The notes: a model not told the origin generated them from the letters alone. A stretch of DNA of 64,000 nucleotides from Brucella gallinifaecis (GCF_006476605.1 NZ_ML636803.1:62001-126000), one strand, 5' to 3'. Positions 15,739-26,468 are shown, counted from the stretch's first letter. Translations and numbers: made by a program.

Positions 15739-16358
15739 TGGATCTCACGATTACAACTCTTGAAGGCAAGGATGCCGGCAAGGTCAAGCTGAACGAAGAA
15801 ATCTTCGGCCTCGACCCACGCGACGACATTCTTCAGCGTGTCGTGCGCTGGCAGCTGGCTCGTCGTCAGCAGGGCTCTCATGACGCCAAGGGCCGCAGCG
15901 ACATCAGCCGCACCGGTTCGAAGATGTACAAGCAGAAGGGAACGGGCCGCGCTCGTCACCATTCGGCTCGTGCACCTCAGTTCCGCGGCGGTGGTCAGGC
16001 ACACGGACCGGTTGTCCGTAGCCATGATCATGATCTGCCAAAGAAGGTTCGCGCTCTCGGTCTTCGTCATGCTCTGTCTGCAAAGGCAAAGGCATCTGAT
16101 CTGATCATCATCGATGATCTGGCAGCGTCCGAAGCCAAGACAAAGCTGCTCGTTTCGCAGTTCGCAAAGCTCGGTCTCGAAAATGCACTGCTTATCGGTG
16201 GTGCAGAAATCGACGTGAACTTCCAGCGTGCTGCTTCGAACATCCCGAACATCGATGTTCTGCCAGTGCAGGGCATCAATGTTTACGACATTCTGCGTCG
16301 TGGCAAGCTCGTGCTTTCCAAGGCAGCTGTCGAAGCACTCGAGGAGCGTTTTAAATGA
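15738..16358 (+). CDS. rplD: 50S ribosomal protein L4
   Basis: 206 residues. It contains the extended tunnel loop ([33 protein letters not shown]) that lines the constriction of the nascent-peptide exit tunnel with L22, then the Rossmann-like globular part. In E. coli L4 also represses the S10 operon; no equivalent leader can be judged here. The start overlaps the rplC stop (TAATG) and the end overlaps rplW by four bases (ATGA), implying translational coupling. Confidence 0.98.
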   Translation: MDLTITTLEGKDAGKVKLNEEIFGLDPRDDILQRVVRWQLARRQQGSHDAKGRSDISRTGSKMYKQKGTGRARHHSARAPQFRGGGQAHGPVVRSHDHDLPKKVRALGLRHALSAKAKASDLIIIDDLAASEAKTKLLVSQFAKLGLENALLIGGAEIDVNFQRAASNIPNIDVLPVQGINVYDILRRGKLVLSKAAVEALEERFK

Positions 16359-16648
16359 CCGATCTTCGCCATTATGACGTGATCGTCAGCCCAGTCATCA
16401 CCGAGAAGTCGACCCTTGTTTCCGAACATAATCAGGTTGTCTTCAACGTAGCCCGCAAGGCGACGAAGCCGGAAATCAAGGCTGCAATCGAAGCGCTGTT
16501 CGGCGTGAAGGTTAAGGCTGTAAACACCACTGTGCGCAAAGGCAAAGTGAAGCGGTTCCGCGGCATTGTCGGGCGCCAGAGCGATGTCAAGAAAGCGATC
16601 GTTACTTTGGCTGAAGGCCAGAGCATCGACGTTTCGACAGGTCTCTGA
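16355..16648 (+). CDS. rplW: 50S ribosomal protein L23
   Basis: 97 residues with the signatures [19 protein letters not shown] and [19 protein letters not shown]23 lies at the tunnel exit and is the docking site for trigger factor, SRP and the SecYEG translocon, whose SecY subunit is encoded further down the same cluster. ATGA overlap with rplD; rplB begins 20 bp later. Confidence 0.98.
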   Translation: MTDLRHYDVIVSPVITEKSTLVSEHNQVVFNVARKATKPEIKAAIEALFGVKVKAVNTTVRKGKVKRFRGIVGRQSDVKKAIVTLAEGQSIDVSTGL

Positions 16649-16668
16649 GAGGCCACGGAGTAAAGACA

Positions 16669-17502
16669 ATGGCACTCAAGCACTTTAATCCGATCACGCC
16701 AGGCCAGCGTCAGCTGGTCATCGTGGACCGTTCGGAACTCTACAAGGGCAAGCCGGTCAAGTCATTGACCGAAGGTCTGTCCAAGAAGGGTGGCCGTAAC
16801 AACACTGGTCGTATCACTGTCCGTTTTCAGGGTGGTGGTCACAAGCGTTCTTATCGTTTCATCGACTTCAAGCGTCGTAAGCATGATGTCGTCGGAACTG
16901 TAGAACGTCTGGAATACGATCCGAACCGTACCGCGTTTATCGCGCTGATCCGCTACGAAGACGGTGAACTGAGCTATATTCTGGCTCCTCAGCGTCTGAC
17001 AGCTGGCGATAAAGTTATCGCTGGCCAGTCTGTTGACGTGAAGCCGGGCAATGCGATGCCACTTTCGTCGATGCCAGTTGGCACCATTATCCACAATGTG
17101 GAAATGAAGCCAGGCAAGGGCGGTCAGATTGCCCGTTCGGCAGGTGCATATGCACAGCTCGTCGGTCGTGATCAGGGTATGGCTATCCTGCGTCTGAACT
17201 CGGGCGAACAGCGCCTGGTTTCGGGAGCATGCTTTGCAACGGTTGGTGCAGTTTCCAACCCGGAACACAGCAACATCAATGACGGCAAGGCTGGTCGTTC
17301 GGTTTGGCGCGGCAAGCGTCCACACGTTCGCGGCGTTGCTATGAACCCAGTTGACCACCCGCATGGTGGTGGTGAAGGCCGCACTTCCGGTGGTCGTCAC
17401 CCGGTTACCCCTTGGGGTAAGCCTACGAAGGGCAAAAAGACCCGTTCGAACAAGGCAACCGACAAGTTCATCATGCGTTCGCGTCATCAGCGCAAGAAGT
17501 AA
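16669..17502 (+). CDS. rplB: 50S ribosomal protein L2
   Basis: 277 residues. The OB-fold and SH3-like domains are present, as is the near-universal [17 protein letters not shown] segment, whose histidine (H229 in E. coli) is linked to peptidyl transferase activity and subunit joining. Basic C-terminal tail ([22 protein letters not shown]). RBS CGGAGT upstream of the ATG. Tight operon spacing of 15 bp to rpsS. Confidence 0.98.
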   Translation: MALKHFNPITPGQRQLVIVDRSELYKGKPVKSLTEGLSKKGGRNNTGRITVRFQGGGHKRSYRFIDFKRRKHDVVGTVERLEYDPNRTAFIALIRYEDGELSYILAPQRLTAGDKVIAGQSVDVKPGNAMPLSSMPVGTIIHNVEMKPGKGGQIARSAGAYAQLVGRDQGMAILRLNSGEQRLVSGACFATVGAVSNPEHSNINDGKAGRSVWRGKRPHVRGVAMNPVDHPHGGGEGRTSGGRHPVTPWGKPTKGKKTRSNKATDKFIMRSRHQRKK

Positions 17503-17517
17503 GAGAGGTAGTCTGAA

Positions 17518-17796
17518 GTGGCTCGTTCAGTTTGGAAAGGTCCGTTCGTCGATGGCTATCTTCTCAAGAAAGCTGAGAAGGTACGCGAGGGCGGTCGTAA
17601 TGAAGTTATCAAGATGTGGAGCCGTCGCTCCACGATCTTGCCGCAGTTCGTTGGCCTGACCTTCGGTGTTTATAACGGCAACAAGCATGTGCCGGTATCG
17701 ATCTCCGAAGAAATGGTTGGACATAAGTTCGGTGAATTCGCGCCGACACGGACCTATTACGGTCACGGCGCGGACAAGAAGTCAAAGAGGAAGTAA
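17518..17796 (+). CDS. rpsS: 30S ribosomal protein S19
   Basis: 92 residues starting at a GTG (17518), supported by the RBS GAGAGG and by the family N-terminus (V/M)[19 protein letters not shown]; no ATG fits. It contains the conserved [22 protein letters not shown]19 forms a head complex with S13 near the A-site tRNA. Only 3 bp separate it from rplV. Confidence 0.98.
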   Translation: MARSVWKGPFVDGYLLKKAEKVREGGRNEVIKMWSRRSTILPQFVGLTFGVYNGNKHVPVSISEEMVGHKFGEFAPTRTYYGHGADKKSKRK

Positions 17797-17799
17797 CAG

Positions 17800-18189
17800 A
17801 TGGGCAAGGCCAAGGCTCCCCGCCAGCTTAAGGATAACGAGGCGAAAGCCGTCGCCCGTACGCTTCGCGTCAGCCCGCAGAAGCTTAATCTTGTCGCGGC
17901 ACTTATTCGCGGCAAGAAGGTCAATGCGGCACTTGCTGATCTCACTTTCTCGCGCAAGCGGATTGCTGAAACAGTGAAAAAGACGCTCGAATCGGCTATC
18001 GCCAACGCAGAGAACAATCATGATCTCGACGTTGACGCGCTGATCGTTGCTGAAGCTTATGTCGGCAAATCAATTGTCATGAAGCGCTTCCACGTTCGTG
18101 GACGTGGCAAGGCAAGCCGCATCGAAAAGCCGTTTTCGCATCTCACCATTGTTGTCCGCGAAGTTGCGGAAAAAGGGGAGGCCGCATAA
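17800..18189 (+). CDS. rplV: 50S ribosomal protein L22
   Basis: 129 residues. The fold includes the long beta-hairpin ([32 protein letters not shown]) that lines the exit tunnel; insertions or deletions there give macrolide resistance, and none is evident. The N-terminus carries a short basic extension ([17 protein letters not shown]). The terminal A of the TAA stop is the first base of the rpsC ATG (18189). Confidence 0.98.
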   Translation: MGKAKAPRQLKDNEAKAVARTLRVSPQKLNLVAALIRGKKVNAALADLTFSRKRIAETVKKTLESAIANAENNHDLDVDALIVAEAYVGKSIVMKRFHVRGRGKASRIEKPFSHLTIVVREVAEKGEAA

Positions 18190-18899
18190 TGGGCCAGAAG
18201 ATTAATCCGATCGGTTTTCGTCTTGGCATCAACCGCACCTGGGATTCGCGTTGGTACGCGAATACCGGCGAATACGGTAAGCTGCTGCATGAAGATGTGA
18301 AAATCCGTGAGTATCTCAAGAGTGAACTCAAGCAGGCTGCGATCTCCAAGATCGTGATCGAGCGTCCGCACAAGAAGTGCCGCGTGACGATTCACTCTGC
18401 TCGTCCGGGTATTATCATCGGCAAGAAGGGTGCAGATATCGAAAAGCTCCGCAAGAAGCTTTCCGAGATGACGAATTCTGATACGTCCCTCAACATTGTT
18501 GAAGTTCGTAAGCCAGAAATCGATGCTACGCTGATCGCTCAGTCGATTGCTCAGCAGCTCGAACGTCGTGTGGCATTCCGTCGCGCTATGAAGCGTTCCG
18601 TTCAGTCGGCAATGCGTCTTGGTGCAGAAGGTATCCGTATCAACTGCTCCGGTCGTTTGGGCGGTGCTGAAATCGCACGTATGGAATGGTACCGCGAAGG
18701 CCGCGTTCCACTTCACACGCTGCGTGCTGATATCGATTACGGTACAGCAGAAGCACAGACCGCTTACGGCATCTGCGGCGTGAAGGTTTGGGTATTCAAG
18801 GGTGAAATCCTTGAGCATGATCCAATGGCTTCTGAACGTCGTGCGGTTGAGGGTGACAATCAGGGTTCCCAGCAGAACCGCCGCCGCGAAAACGCTTAA
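18189..18899 (+). CDS. rpsC: 30S ribosomal protein S3
   Basis: 236 residues. N-terminal segment [22 protein letters not shown]; type II KH domain with the GXXG loop in [19 protein letters not shown]-terminal domain with [32 protein letters not shown]3 lies at the mRNA entry tunnel and contributes to mRNA unwinding. The C-terminal tail is short and polar ([16 protein letters not shown]). Overlaps the rplV stop by one base. Confidence 0.98.
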   Translation: MGQKINPIGFRLGINRTWDSRWYANTGEYGKLLHEDVKIREYLKSELKQAAISKIVIERPHKKCRVTIHSARPGIIIGKKGADIEKLRKKLSEMTNSDTSLNIVEVRKPEIDATLIAQSIAQQLERRVAFRRAMKRSVQSAMRLGAEGIRINCSGRLGGAEIARMEWYREGRVPLHTLRADIDYGTAEAQTAYGICGVKVWVFKGEILEHDPMASERRAVEGDNQGSQQNRRRENA

Positions 18900-18936
18900 A
18901 AGCGGGTCGCGGGCGAGAAAATTGGAGTAAAGAACA

Positions 18937-19350
18937 ATGATGCAGCCTAAGCGCACCAAGTTCCGCAAGCAATTCAAGGGCCGTATTCACGGCAACTCGA
19001 AGGGCGGTACGGATCTTAATTTCGGTGCATTCGGTTTGAAGGCCGTTGAGCCTGACCGCGTCACAGCACGACAGATCGAAGCGGCTCGCCGCGCGATCAC
19101 TCGTCACATGAAACGTGCAGGCCGTGTATGGATCCGAATCTTCCCGGATTTGCCGGTAACATCGAAGCCTACCGAAGTCCGTATGGGTAAAGGTAAGGGT
19201 TCAGTTGACTACTGGGCATGCCGTGTTGCACCGGGTCGTGTAATGTTTGAGCTTGACGGCGTACCCGAAGATGTGGCACGCGAAGCCTTAAGACTCGGCG
19301 CTGCAAAGTTGTCGGTCAAGACGCGCTTCATTCAGCGCATCGCAGAGTAA
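18937..19350 (+). CDS. rplP: 50S ribosomal protein L16
   Basis: 137 residues, full length: [19 protein letters not shown], then [27 protein letters not shown] and [26 protein letters not shown]16 organises the A-site tRNA binding region of the large subunit and is a late-assembly protein. Two ATG codons are adjacent (18937 and 18940); the first is used here and the second is possible. RBS TGGAGT. Confidence 0.97.
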   Translation: MMQPKRTKFRKQFKGRIHGNSKGGTDLNFGAFGLKAVEPDRVTARQIEAARRAITRHMKRAGRVWIRIFPDLPVTSKPTEVRMGKGKGSVDYWACRVAPGRVMFELDGVPEDVAREALRLGAAKLSVKTRFIQRIAE

Positions 19351-19361
19351 GAGAGGCAGTC

Positions 19362-19562
19362 ATGAAAGCCGCAGACGTTCGGGCCAAAAGCCTCGATCAG
19401 ATTAACGATGAGTTGGGCGCCCTGAAGAAAGAGCAGTTTAATCTGCGCTTCCAGAAGGCAACCGGCCAGCTTGAAAAAACCGCGCGCGTGAAGCAGGTTC
19501 GCCGTGAGATTGCGCGTATTAAGACCATCGCCCGCCAGAAGGCGGCCGAAAGCAAGGCATAA
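19362..19562 (+). CDS. rpmC: 50S ribosomal protein L29
   Basis: 66 residues forming two long helices ([36 protein letters not shown] and [19 protein letters not shown]). L29 sits beside L23 at the exit of the tunnel. RBS GAGAGG 11 bp after the rplP stop. Followed by rpsQ after 12 bp. Confidence 0.97.
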   Translation: MKAADVRAKSLDQINDELGALKKEQFNLRFQKATGQLEKTARVKQVRREIARIKTIARQKAAESKA

Positions 19563-19574
19563 GGAACAAGTATA

Positions 19575-19817
19575 ATGCCTAAACGCGTTCTGCAGGGCGT
19601 TGTCGTCAGCGACAAGAATGATAAGACTGTTGTGGTTAAGGTTGAGCGCCGCTATTCGCATCCGCTTCTCCAGAAGACCATTCGTCAGTCTAAGAAATAC
19701 AAGGCGCATGACGAAAACAACCAGTTCAAGATTGGTGATCAGGTTTCCATTGAGGAATCCAAGCCAATTTCGAAGGACAAACGCTGGGTCGTTCTTTCGA
19801 ACGTAACAGCGGGCTAA
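19575..19817 (+). CDS. rpsQ: 30S ribosomal protein S17
   Basis: 80 residues with the OB fold signature [42 protein letters not shown] and [19 protein letters not shown]17 binds 16S rRNA early in assembly. RBS AAGGAA. Last gene before a 68-bp spacer leading to rplN, the conventional S10/spc boundary, though no terminator is seen there. Confidence 0.98.
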   Translation: MPKRVLQGVVVSDKNDKTVVVKVERRYSHPLLQKTIRQSKKYKAHDENNQFKIGDQVSIEESKPISKDKRWVVLSNVTAG

Positions 19818-19885
19818 ATTACAAACACGCAGCTTAGGTAGGGCAGGAGCCCTTAACCAGCTGAAGGAAAAGAAGGCGGCCAGTC

Positions 19886-20254
19886 ATGATTCAGATGCAA
19901 ACAAACCTCGACGTGGCGGATAACTCCGGCGCACGTCGTGTCATGTGCATCAAGGTGCTGGGCGGTTCCAAGCGGCGTTATGCTTCCGTGGGAGACATCA
20001 TTGTGGTGTCGATCAAGGAAGCTATTCCGCGCGGCCGCGTCAAAAAAGGTGACGTGATGAAGGCGGTAGTCGTACGGACTGCCAAGGACATCCGTCGCGC
20101 AGACGGCAGCGTTATTCGTTTTGATAACAATGCAGCCGTTCTCATCGATAACAAGAAAGAGCCTATCGGCACACGTATCTTCGGACCGGTTCCACGCGAA
20201 CTTCGCGCTAAGAGCCACATGAAGATCATCTCGCTGGCTCCGGAAGTTCTGTAA
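19886..20254 (+). CDS. rplN: 50S ribosomal protein L14
   Basis: 122 residues, near-invariant: [59 protein letters not shown]14 forms an intersubunit bridge with 16S rRNA helix 14 and is the binding target of the silencing factor RsfS. Start at the ATG after AAGGCGGCC. First gene of the spc segment. Confidence 0.98.
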   Translation: MIQMQTNLDVADNSGARRVMCIKVLGGSKRRYASVGDIIVVSIKEAIPRGRVKKGDVMKAVVVRTAKDIRRADGSVIRFDNNAAVLIDNKKEPIGTRIFGPVPRELRAKSHMKIISLAPEVL

Positions 20255-20266
20255 GGAAGCAAGACG

Positions 20267-20572
20267 ATGCAAAAGATTCGCAAAGGCGACAGCGTTGTCG
20301 TGCTGTCCGGTAAGGACAAGGGCCGTAAGGGCGAAGTTCTTCAGGTTATGCCAAAGGACGACAAAGCGCTCGTTCGTGGCATTAATGTTGTAAAGCGTCA
20401 CCAGCGTCAGACCCAGACTCAGGAAGCCGGTATCATTTCGAAAGAAGCGCCGATTCATTTGTCGAACCTGGCAGTTGCTGATCCGAAAGACGGCAAGCCA
20501 ACTCGCGTTGGTTTCCGTATTGAAGACGGCAAGAAGGTTCGCGTTGCAAAGCGTTCGGGAGCGGTGATCTGA
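20267..20572 (+). CDS. rplX: 50S ribosomal protein L24
   Basis: 101 residues with the KOW motif at the N-terminus ([43 protein letters not shown]). L24 starts large-subunit assembly by binding the 5' end of 23S rRNA. RBS AAGGAAG. The stop TGA overlaps the rplE ATG (TGATG), implying coupled translation. Confidence 0.97.
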   Translation: MQKIRKGDSVVVLSGKDKGRKGEVLQVMPKDDKALVRGINVVKRHQRQTQTQEAGIISKEAPIHLSNLAVADPKDGKPTRVGFRIEDGKKVRVAKRSGAVI

Positions 20573-21129
20573 TGGCTGAAGCTAAGGCACTTCCACGCTT
20601 CAAGAAGATTTATAACGAAACAATTCGTAAATCTTTGCTTGAAGAATTCAAATATGACAACGAGATGCAGATCCCACGCATCAGTAAAGTTGTCCTGAAT
20701 ATGGGTGTAGGCGAAGCAACTGGCGACTCAAAGAAGCCATCTGTTGCTGCAGCTGATCTGGCCTTGATTGCCGGTCAAAAGGCTGTCATTACTCGCGCCC
20801 GTAATTCGATCGCAACTTTTAAGTTGCGTGAAGACATGCCAATCGGTACGAAGGTTACTCTTCGTGCAGATCGCATGTACGAATTCCTTGATCGCCTTAT
20901 CACGATTGCGCTTCCACGCGTTCGAGATTTCCGTGGTCTGAATCCGAAGAGCTTTGACGGTCGTGGCAATTTTGCCATGGGTGTTAAGGAACACATCGTG
21001 TTTCCAGAAATCAACTATGATAAAGTTGATCAGATCTGGGGCATGGACATCATCGTTTGCACGACCGCTAAGACGGATGATGAAGCCCGCGCTCTTCTGC
21101 GCGCCTTCAACTTCCCGTTCAGGCAGTAA
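20572..21129 (+). CDS. rplE: 50S ribosomal protein L5
   Basis: 185 residues: [21 protein letters not shown], the [24 protein letters not shown] loop and [35 protein letters not shown]5 binds 5S rRNA with L18 and contacts P-site tRNA and the bridge to S13. Length and domain order are complete. Confidence 0.98.
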   Translation: MAEAKALPRFKKIYNETIRKSLLEEFKYDNEMQIPRISKVVLNMGVGEATGDSKKPSVAAADLALIAGQKAVITRARNSIATFKLREDMPIGTKVTLRADRMYEFLDRLITIALPRVRDFRGLNPKSFDGRGNFAMGVKEHIVFPEINYDKVDQIWGMDIIVCTTAKTDDEARALLRAFNFPFRQ

Positions 21130-21155
21130 CGGCAAGCGTAGCGAGGTATAATAAT

Positions 21156-21461
21156 ATGGCCAAGACTAGCGCAGTCGAAAACAACAAGCGCCGCGAAAAG
21201 TTGGTTAAGCGTCATGCTGAGAAGCGTGCACGTCTGAAGGCGATCGTTATGGATCAGAGCCTTCCGTTGGATGAGCGTTTTCGCGCTACTATCCAGCTCG
21301 CCGAACTGCCGCGCAATTCCGCCAAGGTCCGTATTCGCAACCGTTGCGAAGTTTCGGGTCGCCCGCGTGGTTATTACCGTAAACTGAAGATGTCGCGTAT
21401 TGCGCTTCGCCAGTTGGGTTCGCTTGGACAGATTCCAGGCATAGTTAAGTCGAGCTGGTAA
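21156..21461 (+). CDS. rpsN: 30S ribosomal protein S14 (zinc-independent type)
   Basis: 101 residues, the long form without CXXC zinc ligands; the core [27 protein letters not shown] is present with a single cysteine. S14 belongs to the head of the small subunit near S3, S10 and S19. RBS GAGGTA before the ATG. It is 26 bp after rplE and 10 bp before rpsH. Confidence 0.98.
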   Translation: MAKTSAVENNKRREKLVKRHAEKRARLKAIVMDQSLPLDERFRATIQLAELPRNSAKVRIRNRCEVSGRPRGYYRKLKMSRIALRQLGSLGQIPGIVKSSW

Positions 21462-21471
21462 GGAGTAGCAT

Positions 21472-21870
21472 ATGTCTGTGTCAGATCCTATCGGCGATAT
21501 GCTGACCCGTATTCGCAACGCAGTAGGTCGCAAGAAGTCCAAGGTTTCGACCCCGGCTTCCAAGCTTCGTGCTCGTGTTCTGGATGTTCTTCAGTCTGAA
21601 GGTTACATTCGCGGATACACGCAGAGTGAATTCGTGAACGGCAAAGCCGAGATCGAAATCGAACTGAAGTATTATGAAGGCGTTCCGGTTATTCGTGAAC
21701 TTACCCGCGTTTCCAAGCCTGGCCGTCGCGTTTACGTGTCGGTCAAGTCGATCCCGCAGGTTGCGAATGGTCTTGGCATCTCGATCCTGTCCACCCCTAA
21801 GGGTGTGATGGCTGATCATGAAGCCCGTGAACAAAACGTTGGTGGTGAGCTGCTCTGCCGCATCTTCTGA
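21472..21870 (+). CDS. rpsH: 30S ribosomal protein S8
   Basis: 132 residues: [43 protein letters not shown] and [34 protein letters not shown]8 organises the central domain of 16S rRNA. In E. coli it represses the spc operon by binding an rRNA-like hairpin near rplE; I could not identify such a mimic here. RBS AAGGAG. Confidence 0.98.
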   Translation: MSVSDPIGDMLTRIRNAVGRKKSKVSTPASKLRARVLDVLQSEGYIRGYTQSEFVNGKAEIEIELKYYEGVPVIRELTRVSKPGRRVYVSVKSIPQVANGLGISILSTPKGVMADHEAREQNVGGELLCRIF

Positions 21871-21908
21871 TGCGGTTGACAGTGAACAGATAGAAGACAG
21901 GTATAAAA

Positions 21909-22442
21909 ATGTCTCGTATCGGTAAAAAACCCGTGCCGGTCCCGGCAGGCGTGACCGCCAGTGTTGATGGGCAGATCGTCAAGGCTAAGGGCGCGAAGGG
22001 CGAATTGTCTTTCGTTGTGCACGATGAAGTTCTGGTTAAGCTCGAAGATGGCGCTGTACGCGTTGATCCTCGTGACCAGTCCAAACTCGCTCGCTCCAAG
22101 TGGGGCATGTCGCGTTCGATGATTGAAAATATCTTCGAAGGCGTCGGCAAGGGCTTTGAGAAGAAGCTTGAAATTAGCGGCGTTGGTTATCGTGCTGCTA
22201 TGCAGGGCAAGAATGTCCAGCTTTCTCTCGGCTTTAGCCACGAAGTGGTCTATGACGTACCTGCTGGTATCACTGTTGCTGTTCCAAAGCCGACGGAAAT
22301 CGTCGTCACTGGTATTGACAAGCAGCAGGTCGGTCAGGTCGCGGCTGAGATTCGCGAATATCGCGGCCCCGAGCCTTATAAGGGCAAGGGCGTCAAATAT
22401 GCTGGCGAGAAGATCGTCCGCAAAGAAGGCAAGAAGAAGTAA
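21909..22442 (+). CDS. rplF: 50S ribosomal protein L6
   Basis: 177 residues in two homologous domains; [22 protein letters not shown] opens the first and [41 protein letters not shown] closes the second. L6 lies near the sarcin-ricin loop, where the factors EF-G and EF-Tu act. RBS AGACAGG. Followed by rplR after 12 bp. Confidence 0.98.
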   Translation: MSRIGKKPVPVPAGVTASVDGQIVKAKGAKGELSFVVHDEVLVKLEDGAVRVDPRDQSKLARSKWGMSRSMIENIFEGVGKGFEKKLEISGVGYRAAMQGKNVQLSLGFSHEVVYDVPAGITVAVPKPTEIVVTGIDKQQVGQVAAEIREYRGPEPYKGKGVKYAGEKIVRKEGKKK

Positions 22443-22454
22443 GGGAAGCGCGTC

Positions 22455-22817
22455 ATGGCATCGCCAAAAGAAACTTTGCAGCGTCGCGCTGCTCGTGTAC
22501 GCCGTCAGGTCAAGGCTGTCGCAAACGGTCGTCCACGTCTCAGCGTACACCGCTCTTCCAAGAACATCTACGTTCAGGTTATCGACGACGTTCGCGGTGT
22601 TACCATCGCAGCTGCTTCGACCCTGGATGGCGACCTGAAGGGAAAGCTCAAGACTGGCGCCGACTCTGCAGCTGCTGCTGCAGTAGGCAAGCTGGTTGCA
22701 GAGCGTGCCACGAAAGCAGGCGTCAAGGAAGTAGTGTTTGATCGTGGTGCATTTATTTACCACGGTCGCGTGAAGGCTCTCGCCGAAGCTGCCCGCGAAG
22801 GCGGTCTGAGCTTCTAA
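22455..22817 (+). CDS. rplR: 50S ribosomal protein L18
   Basis: 120 residues. A basic N-terminus ([32 protein letters not shown]) is followed by the alpha/beta domain ending [28 protein letters not shown], which binds 5S rRNA. RBS GGGAAG before the ATG. It ends 37 bp before rpsE. Confidence 0.98.
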   Translation: MASPKETLQRRAARVRRQVKAVANGRPRLSVHRSSKNIYVQVIDDVRGVTIAAASTLDGDLKGKLKTGADSAAAAAVGKLVAERATKAGVKEVVFDRGAFIYHGRVKALAEAAREGGLSF

Positions 22818-22854
22818 TATTTTGTGCTTCCGGAAAAGAATAAAGGAATAGGAT

Positions 22855-23415
22855 ATGGCACAGAGAGAACGTAACCGTGAGGATCGCGGTCGTGAGGAGC
22901 GTGACAGCGAATTCGTTGACAAGCTCGTTCATATTAACCGCGTTGCCAAGGTCGTTAAAGGTGGTCGCCGCTTCGGTTTTGCTGCGCTTGTCGTAGTTGG
23001 AGATCAGAAGGGTCGCGTAGGCTTCGGTCATGGCAAGGCACGTGAAGTGCCTGAAGCTATCCGTAAGGCTACGGAAGCTGCCAAGCGCGATATGATTTTC
23101 GTACCATTGCGCTCCGGTCGTACTCTGCATCACGATGTGCAGGGTCGTCATGGCGCTGGCAAGGTTCTGCTTCGTGCAGCTCCTGCTGGTAAGGGTATCA
23201 TTGCTGGTGGTCCTATGCGTGCTGTGTTCGAAACGCTTGGCGTTCAGGACGTTGTTGCTAAGTCGCTCGGCTCCTCGAACCCTTACAACATGGTTCGTGC
23301 AACCTTTGACGCTCTGAAGCATCAGATGCATCCAAAGGACATCGCTGCACAGCGCGGTATCAAGTACTCGACCCTTCAGGCTCGCCGCCATGATGTGGTC
23401 GGTTCAGAAGAGTAG
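22855..23415 (+). CDS. rpsE: 30S ribosomal protein S5
   Basis: 186 residues. The dsRBD-like N-terminal domain carries [41 protein letters not shown], which includes the loop where spectinomycin resistance and ram mutations arise; no deletion is apparent. The C-terminal domain follows ([39 protein letters not shown]). S5 affects decoding fidelity together with S12 and S4. RBS AAAGGAATAGG. Confidence 0.98.
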   Translation: MAQRERNREDRGREERDSEFVDKLVHINRVAKVVKGGRRFGFAALVVVGDQKGRVGFGHGKAREVPEAIRKATEAAKRDMIFVPLRSGRTLHHDVQGRHGAGKVLLRAAPAGKGIIAGGPMRAVFETLGVQDVVAKSLGSSNPYNMVRATFDALKHQMHPKDIAAQRGIKYSTLQARRHDVVGSEE

Positions 23416-23478
23416 CCGATAGTTTGTGCCAGTCCGGTGTGCGAGCACCGGATACGCCATAGACAAGGGATTTGAGTG

Positions 23479-23676
23479 ATGGCTGAGAAGAAGGGTAAGA
23501 CGGTTACGGTCGAACAGATCGGAAGCCCTATCCGTCGTCCTGCCGAGCAGCGTGCAACGTTGATCGGTCTCGGACTTAATAAAATGCACCGCCGCCGCAC
23601 ATTGGAGGATACTCCTTCAGTTCGCGGTATGATCGCCAAGGTTCAGCATCTCGTCCGTGTTGTGGACGAGGCCTGA
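23479..23676 (+). CDS. rpmD: 50S ribosomal protein L30
   Basis: 65 residues from the ATG at 23479, preferred over the adjacent in-frame GTG at 23476 because AAGGGA is 8 bases upstream and [20 protein letters not shown] is the usual N-terminus. It contains [33 protein letters not shown]30 is a small peripheral large-subunit protein absent from some phyla. It ends 19 bp before rplO. Confidence 0.96.
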   Translation: MAEKKGKTVTVEQIGSPIRRPAEQRATLIGLGLNKMHRRRTLEDTPSVRGMIAKVQHLVRVVDEA

Positions 23677-23695
23677 TAACGCAGGGGATAGAGAC

Positions 23696-24166
23696 ATGAA
23701 ACTCAACGATCTGCGTGATAAGCCAGGTTCAGTAAAAGCACCCAAGCGCGTTGGCCGTGGTATCGGCTCTGGCTCGGGCAAGACCGCTGGCCGCGGCGTC
23801 AAGGGACAGAAGTCCCGTTCTGGCGTAGCGATCAACGGCTTTGAAGGCGGTCAGATGCCAATCTACCGTCGCCTGCCAAAGCGTGGCTTCACCAATATTT
23901 TTGCAAAGAGCTTCAACGTTGTGTCGCTTGGCCGTGTTCAGGCTGCGATTGATGCAGGCAAGCTGGATGCAAAGGCAGTTGTGAACCTTGATACTCTCAA
24001 GGCTGCTGGCGTGATTCGCCGTGCGCTTGATGGTGTTCGCGTTCTTGCTGACGGTGAACTGAAGGCAAAGGTAGCTTTTGATGTTGCTGGTGCTTCCAAG
24101 GCTGCGATTGAAAAGATCGAAAAGGCCGGTGGCAGCATTAAGCTTCCAGAAGTTGCTGCTGAATAA
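23696..24166 (+). CDS. rplO: 50S ribosomal protein L15
   Basis: 156 residues from the ATG at 23696 ([22 protein letters not shown]); a longer in-frame start would overlap rpmD. The glycine- and arginine-rich N-terminal arm ([46 protein letters not shown]) threads into 23S rRNA; the C-terminal globular domain follows. RBS AGGGGATAGAG. A hairpin at 24188-24211 separates it from secY. Confidence 0.97.
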   Translation: MKLNDLRDKPGSVKAPKRVGRGIGSGSGKTAGRGVKGQKSRSGVAINGFEGGQMPIYRRLPKRGFTNIFAKSFNVVSLGRVQAAIDAGKLDAKAVVNLDTLKAAGVIRRALDGVRVLADGELKAKVAFDVAGASKAAIEKIEKAGGSIKLPEVAAE

Positions 24167-24187
24167 AGCATCGACATAAAAATAAAA

Positions 24188-24211
24188 AGCGGCGGCCCTT
24201 GTGCCGCCGCT
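24188..24211 (+). terminator. Hairpin between rplO and secY, weak terminator
   Basis: AGCGGCGGC (24188-24196) and GCCGCCGCT (24203-24211) pair perfectly around a 6-base loop after an A-rich stretch. The following sequence (TTGCACATTT) is a poor U-tract, so partial termination that lowers secY/adk relative to ribosomal proteins is the likeliest outcome. Confidence 0.55.
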
Positions 24212-24329
24212 TGCACATTTATGCCAATGCGCATATCTGGGTAAGGTCTTTTTGTCTGATTGGGCGCGAGTTGGAAAACACGTGTCCTTGAAGGGTAGGG
24301 GACCGGAGACTTTTCACCGGAGAAATTTA

Positions 24330-25670
24330 ATGGCATCGGCTGCTGAACAGCTAGTTTCCAATCTTAATTTTTCAGCTTTCTCTAAAGCTGAAGAACTCAA
24401 GAAGCGTATCTGGTTTACACTGGGTGCTTTGCTCGTGTACCGTTTTGGTACTTATATTCCGCTACCTGGCATCAATCCTGATGCGCTTGCGCAGGCTTTC
24501 CAGCAGCATAGCCAAGGTGTGCTCGGGCTTTTCAATATGTTTGCCGGTGGTGCGGTTGGCCGTATGGCCATTTTTGCGCTTGGCATCATGCCTTACATTT
24601 CCGCCTCCATTATCGTGCAGCTTATGACGTCGGTTGTTCCGACGCTTGAAGCGCTGAAAAAGGAAGGCGAATCGGGCCGCAAGATCATCAATCAGTACAC
24701 ACGTTATGGCACTGTGCTTCTGGCGATTGTTCAGGCCTATGCAATTTCGGTCGGTTTGCAGGCTGGTAACGGTATTGTTACAAACCCTGGACCAATGTTC
24801 CTTGTTTCATCAGTCATTACGCTTGTTGGCGGTACTATGTTCCTGATGTGGCTTGGTGAACAGATCACAGCACGCGGTATTGGTAACGGTATTTCGCTGA
24901 TCATCTTCGCAGGTATCGTGGCAAACCTTCCGCATGCCATTTCCGGCACGCTGGAACTGGGCCGTACGGGCGCTTTGTCCACCGGACTTATTCTCGGCGT
25001 TATCATTCTGGCTATAGCGCTTATTGCAATTATCGTTTTCGTTGAACGTGCGCAGCGTCGTCTTCTGATCCAGTATCCGAAGCGTCAGGTTGGTAATCGT
25101 ATGTTCCAGGGCGATACTTCGCATCTGCCGCTTAAGCTCAATACTGCCGGTGTTATTCCTCCAATCTTTGCTTCGTCGCTTCTGCTTTTGCCTGCGACTG
25201 TCGCAGGATTCGCAAATACGGCTGAAATGCCAGCCTGGGGGACGACCATTCTCAATGCTCTTGGTCATGGTCAGCCGCTTTATATGCTGTTTTATGCTGC
25301 TTTGATGGCGTTCTTCTGCTTCTTCTATACGGCAATTGTATTCAATCCCAAGGATACTGCTGACCAGCTCAAGAAGCACTCTGGCTTTATTCCGGGCATT
25401 CGCCCGGGGGAACGTACAGCCGAGTATATAGACTATGTGTTGACACGTATAACGGTTGTCGGCGCTATCTATATTGTGCTTGTCTGTCTTCTGCCGGAAT
25501 TCCTGATTTCCGCGACCGGTGTACCTTTCTATCTTGGTGGTACTTCGTTGTTGATCGTGGTCAGCGTAACGCTCGATACGGTTGCGCAAATTCAGGGGCA
25601 TCTTGTCGCCCATCAATATGAAGGGTTGATCAAGAAATCCAAACTCAGAGGTGGGAAACGTAGTAAATGA
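24330..25670 (+). CDS. secY: Protein translocase subunit SecY
   Basis: 446 residues from the ATG at 24330, preceded by CCGGAGAA; longer in-frame starts cover the rplO/secY hairpin spacer and lack homology. Ten hydrophobic membrane segments are visible, starting with [22 protein letters not shown] and including the plug region ([27 protein letters not shown]). Cytosolic loops carry the ribosome/SecA contacts ([41 protein letters not shown]). SecY is the channel of the SecYEG translocon in the inner membrane. Overlaps adk by four bases (ATGA). Confidence 0.98.
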   Translation: MASAAEQLVSNLNFSAFSKAEELKKRIWFTLGALLVYRFGTYIPLPGINPDALAQAFQQHSQGVLGLFNMFAGGAVGRMAIFALGIMPYISASIIVQLMTSVVPTLEALKKEGESGRKIINQYTRYGTVLLAIVQAYAISVGLQAGNGIVTNPGPMFLVSSVITLVGGTMFLMWLGEQITARGIGNGISLIIFAGIVANLPHAISGTLELGRTGALSTGLILGVIILAIALIAIIVFVERAQRRLLIQYPKRQVGNRMFQGDTSHLPLKLNTAGVIPPIFASSLLLLPATVAGFANTAEMPAWGTTILNALGHGQPLYMLFYAALMAFFCFFYTAIVFNPKDTADQLKKHSGFIPGIRPGERTAEYIDYVLTRITVVGAIYIVLVCLLPEFLISATGVPFYLGGTSLLIVVSVTLDTVAQIQGHLVAHQYEGLIKKSKLRGGKRSK

Positions 25671-26251
25671 GATTGATACTTCTTGGGCCGCCCGGAGCAG
25701 GTAAGGGGACGCAGGCTGGACTTCTTACCAAGAAGCATGGAATACCTCAGCTTTCGACGGGCGATATGCTGCGTGCAGCAGTCGCTCAGCAAAGTGAGAT
25801 CGGGAAGCGTGCCAAGGCCGTTATGGATGCCGGGCAACTGGTTTCCGATGAAATCGTGAACCAGATTGTTTCTGAGCGCATTGATGCGCCGGATTGTGCG
25901 AGCGGTTTTATTCTGGATGGCTATCCGCGTACTGTGCCACAAGCTCAGGCACTGGGTGAAATGCTGCTCGGTAAAGGTCTTAAGCTCGATGCAGTGATTG
26001 AGCTGAAAGTTGACGAGAATGCATTGGTGAAGCGTATGGAAAGTCGCGTCGCTGAAACCCTTGCTAAAGGTGGGCAGGTTCGTTCGGATGATAATCCTGA
26101 AGCGTTCCGCAAACGTCTTGTCGAGTATCGTGAGAAAACCGCGCCACTTTCAACCTATTATGCGGGAACTGGTGAATTGCGTGTTCTCAACGGCATGGCA
26201 CCGGTTGAGGATGTTACAGCAGAAATCGAGAGAATTCTCGTTCCGGCTTGA
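25667..26251 (+). CDS. adk: Adenylate kinase (short-LID form)
   Basis: 194 residues. The P-loop [12 protein letters not shown] is at residues 6-17, with [10 protein letters not shown], the DGYPRT motif and a short LID ([25 protein letters not shown]) lacking the zinc-ribbon insertion of long-type enzymes. It interconverts ATP+AMP and 2 ADP. ATGA overlap with secY indicates translational coupling. A U-rich terminator follows, closing the spc operon. Confidence 0.98.
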   Translation: MRLILLGPPGAGKGTQAGLLTKKHGIPQLSTGDMLRAAVAQQSEIGKRAKAVMDAGQLVSDEIVNQIVSERIDAPDCASGFILDGYPRTVPQAQALGEMLLGKGLKLDAVIELKVDENALVKRMESRVAETLAKGGQVRSDDNPEAFRKRLVEYREKTAPLSTYYAGTGELRVLNGMAPVEDVTAEIERILVPA

Positions 26252-26288
26252 AATGGACCGATCAAGGTTCATTTGTGTGAATATGAAT

Positions 26289-26331
26289 TACGGACAGGAA
26301 ATATTTAGAGCTTTTTCTGTCCGTATTTTGT
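26289..26331 (+). terminator. Rho-independent terminator after adk
   Basis: TACGGACAGGAAA (26289-26301) pairs with TTTCTGTCCGTA (26314-26325) around an AT-rich loop, followed by TTTTGTT. It ends the spc operon about 40 bp after adk. Confidence 0.75.
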
Positions 26332-26440
26332 TCTAAAAGTTGCTTTTATTGTCTGTAAGGTTGCTACGATGACTTTACGGACAGTTAACAGTTGACTTTT
26401 TCAGGCGATTCCGTCAAAGACTGCGCCACTTCAATTGGTT

Positions 26441-26468
26441 TTGAATGGTCGGTTTTGGCGGATATAGT
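26441..26468 (+). promoter_or_regulatory. Candidate promoter for the alpha operon
   Basis: TTGAAT (26441-26446), 16 bases, TATAGT (26463-26468), about 85 bp before rpsM and downstream of the adk terminator. The rest of the 299-bp adk/rpsM spacer shows only the terminator and a second imperfect CTGTAAG/CTTTACGGACAG inverted repeat (about 26353-26383). Confidence 0.4.
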
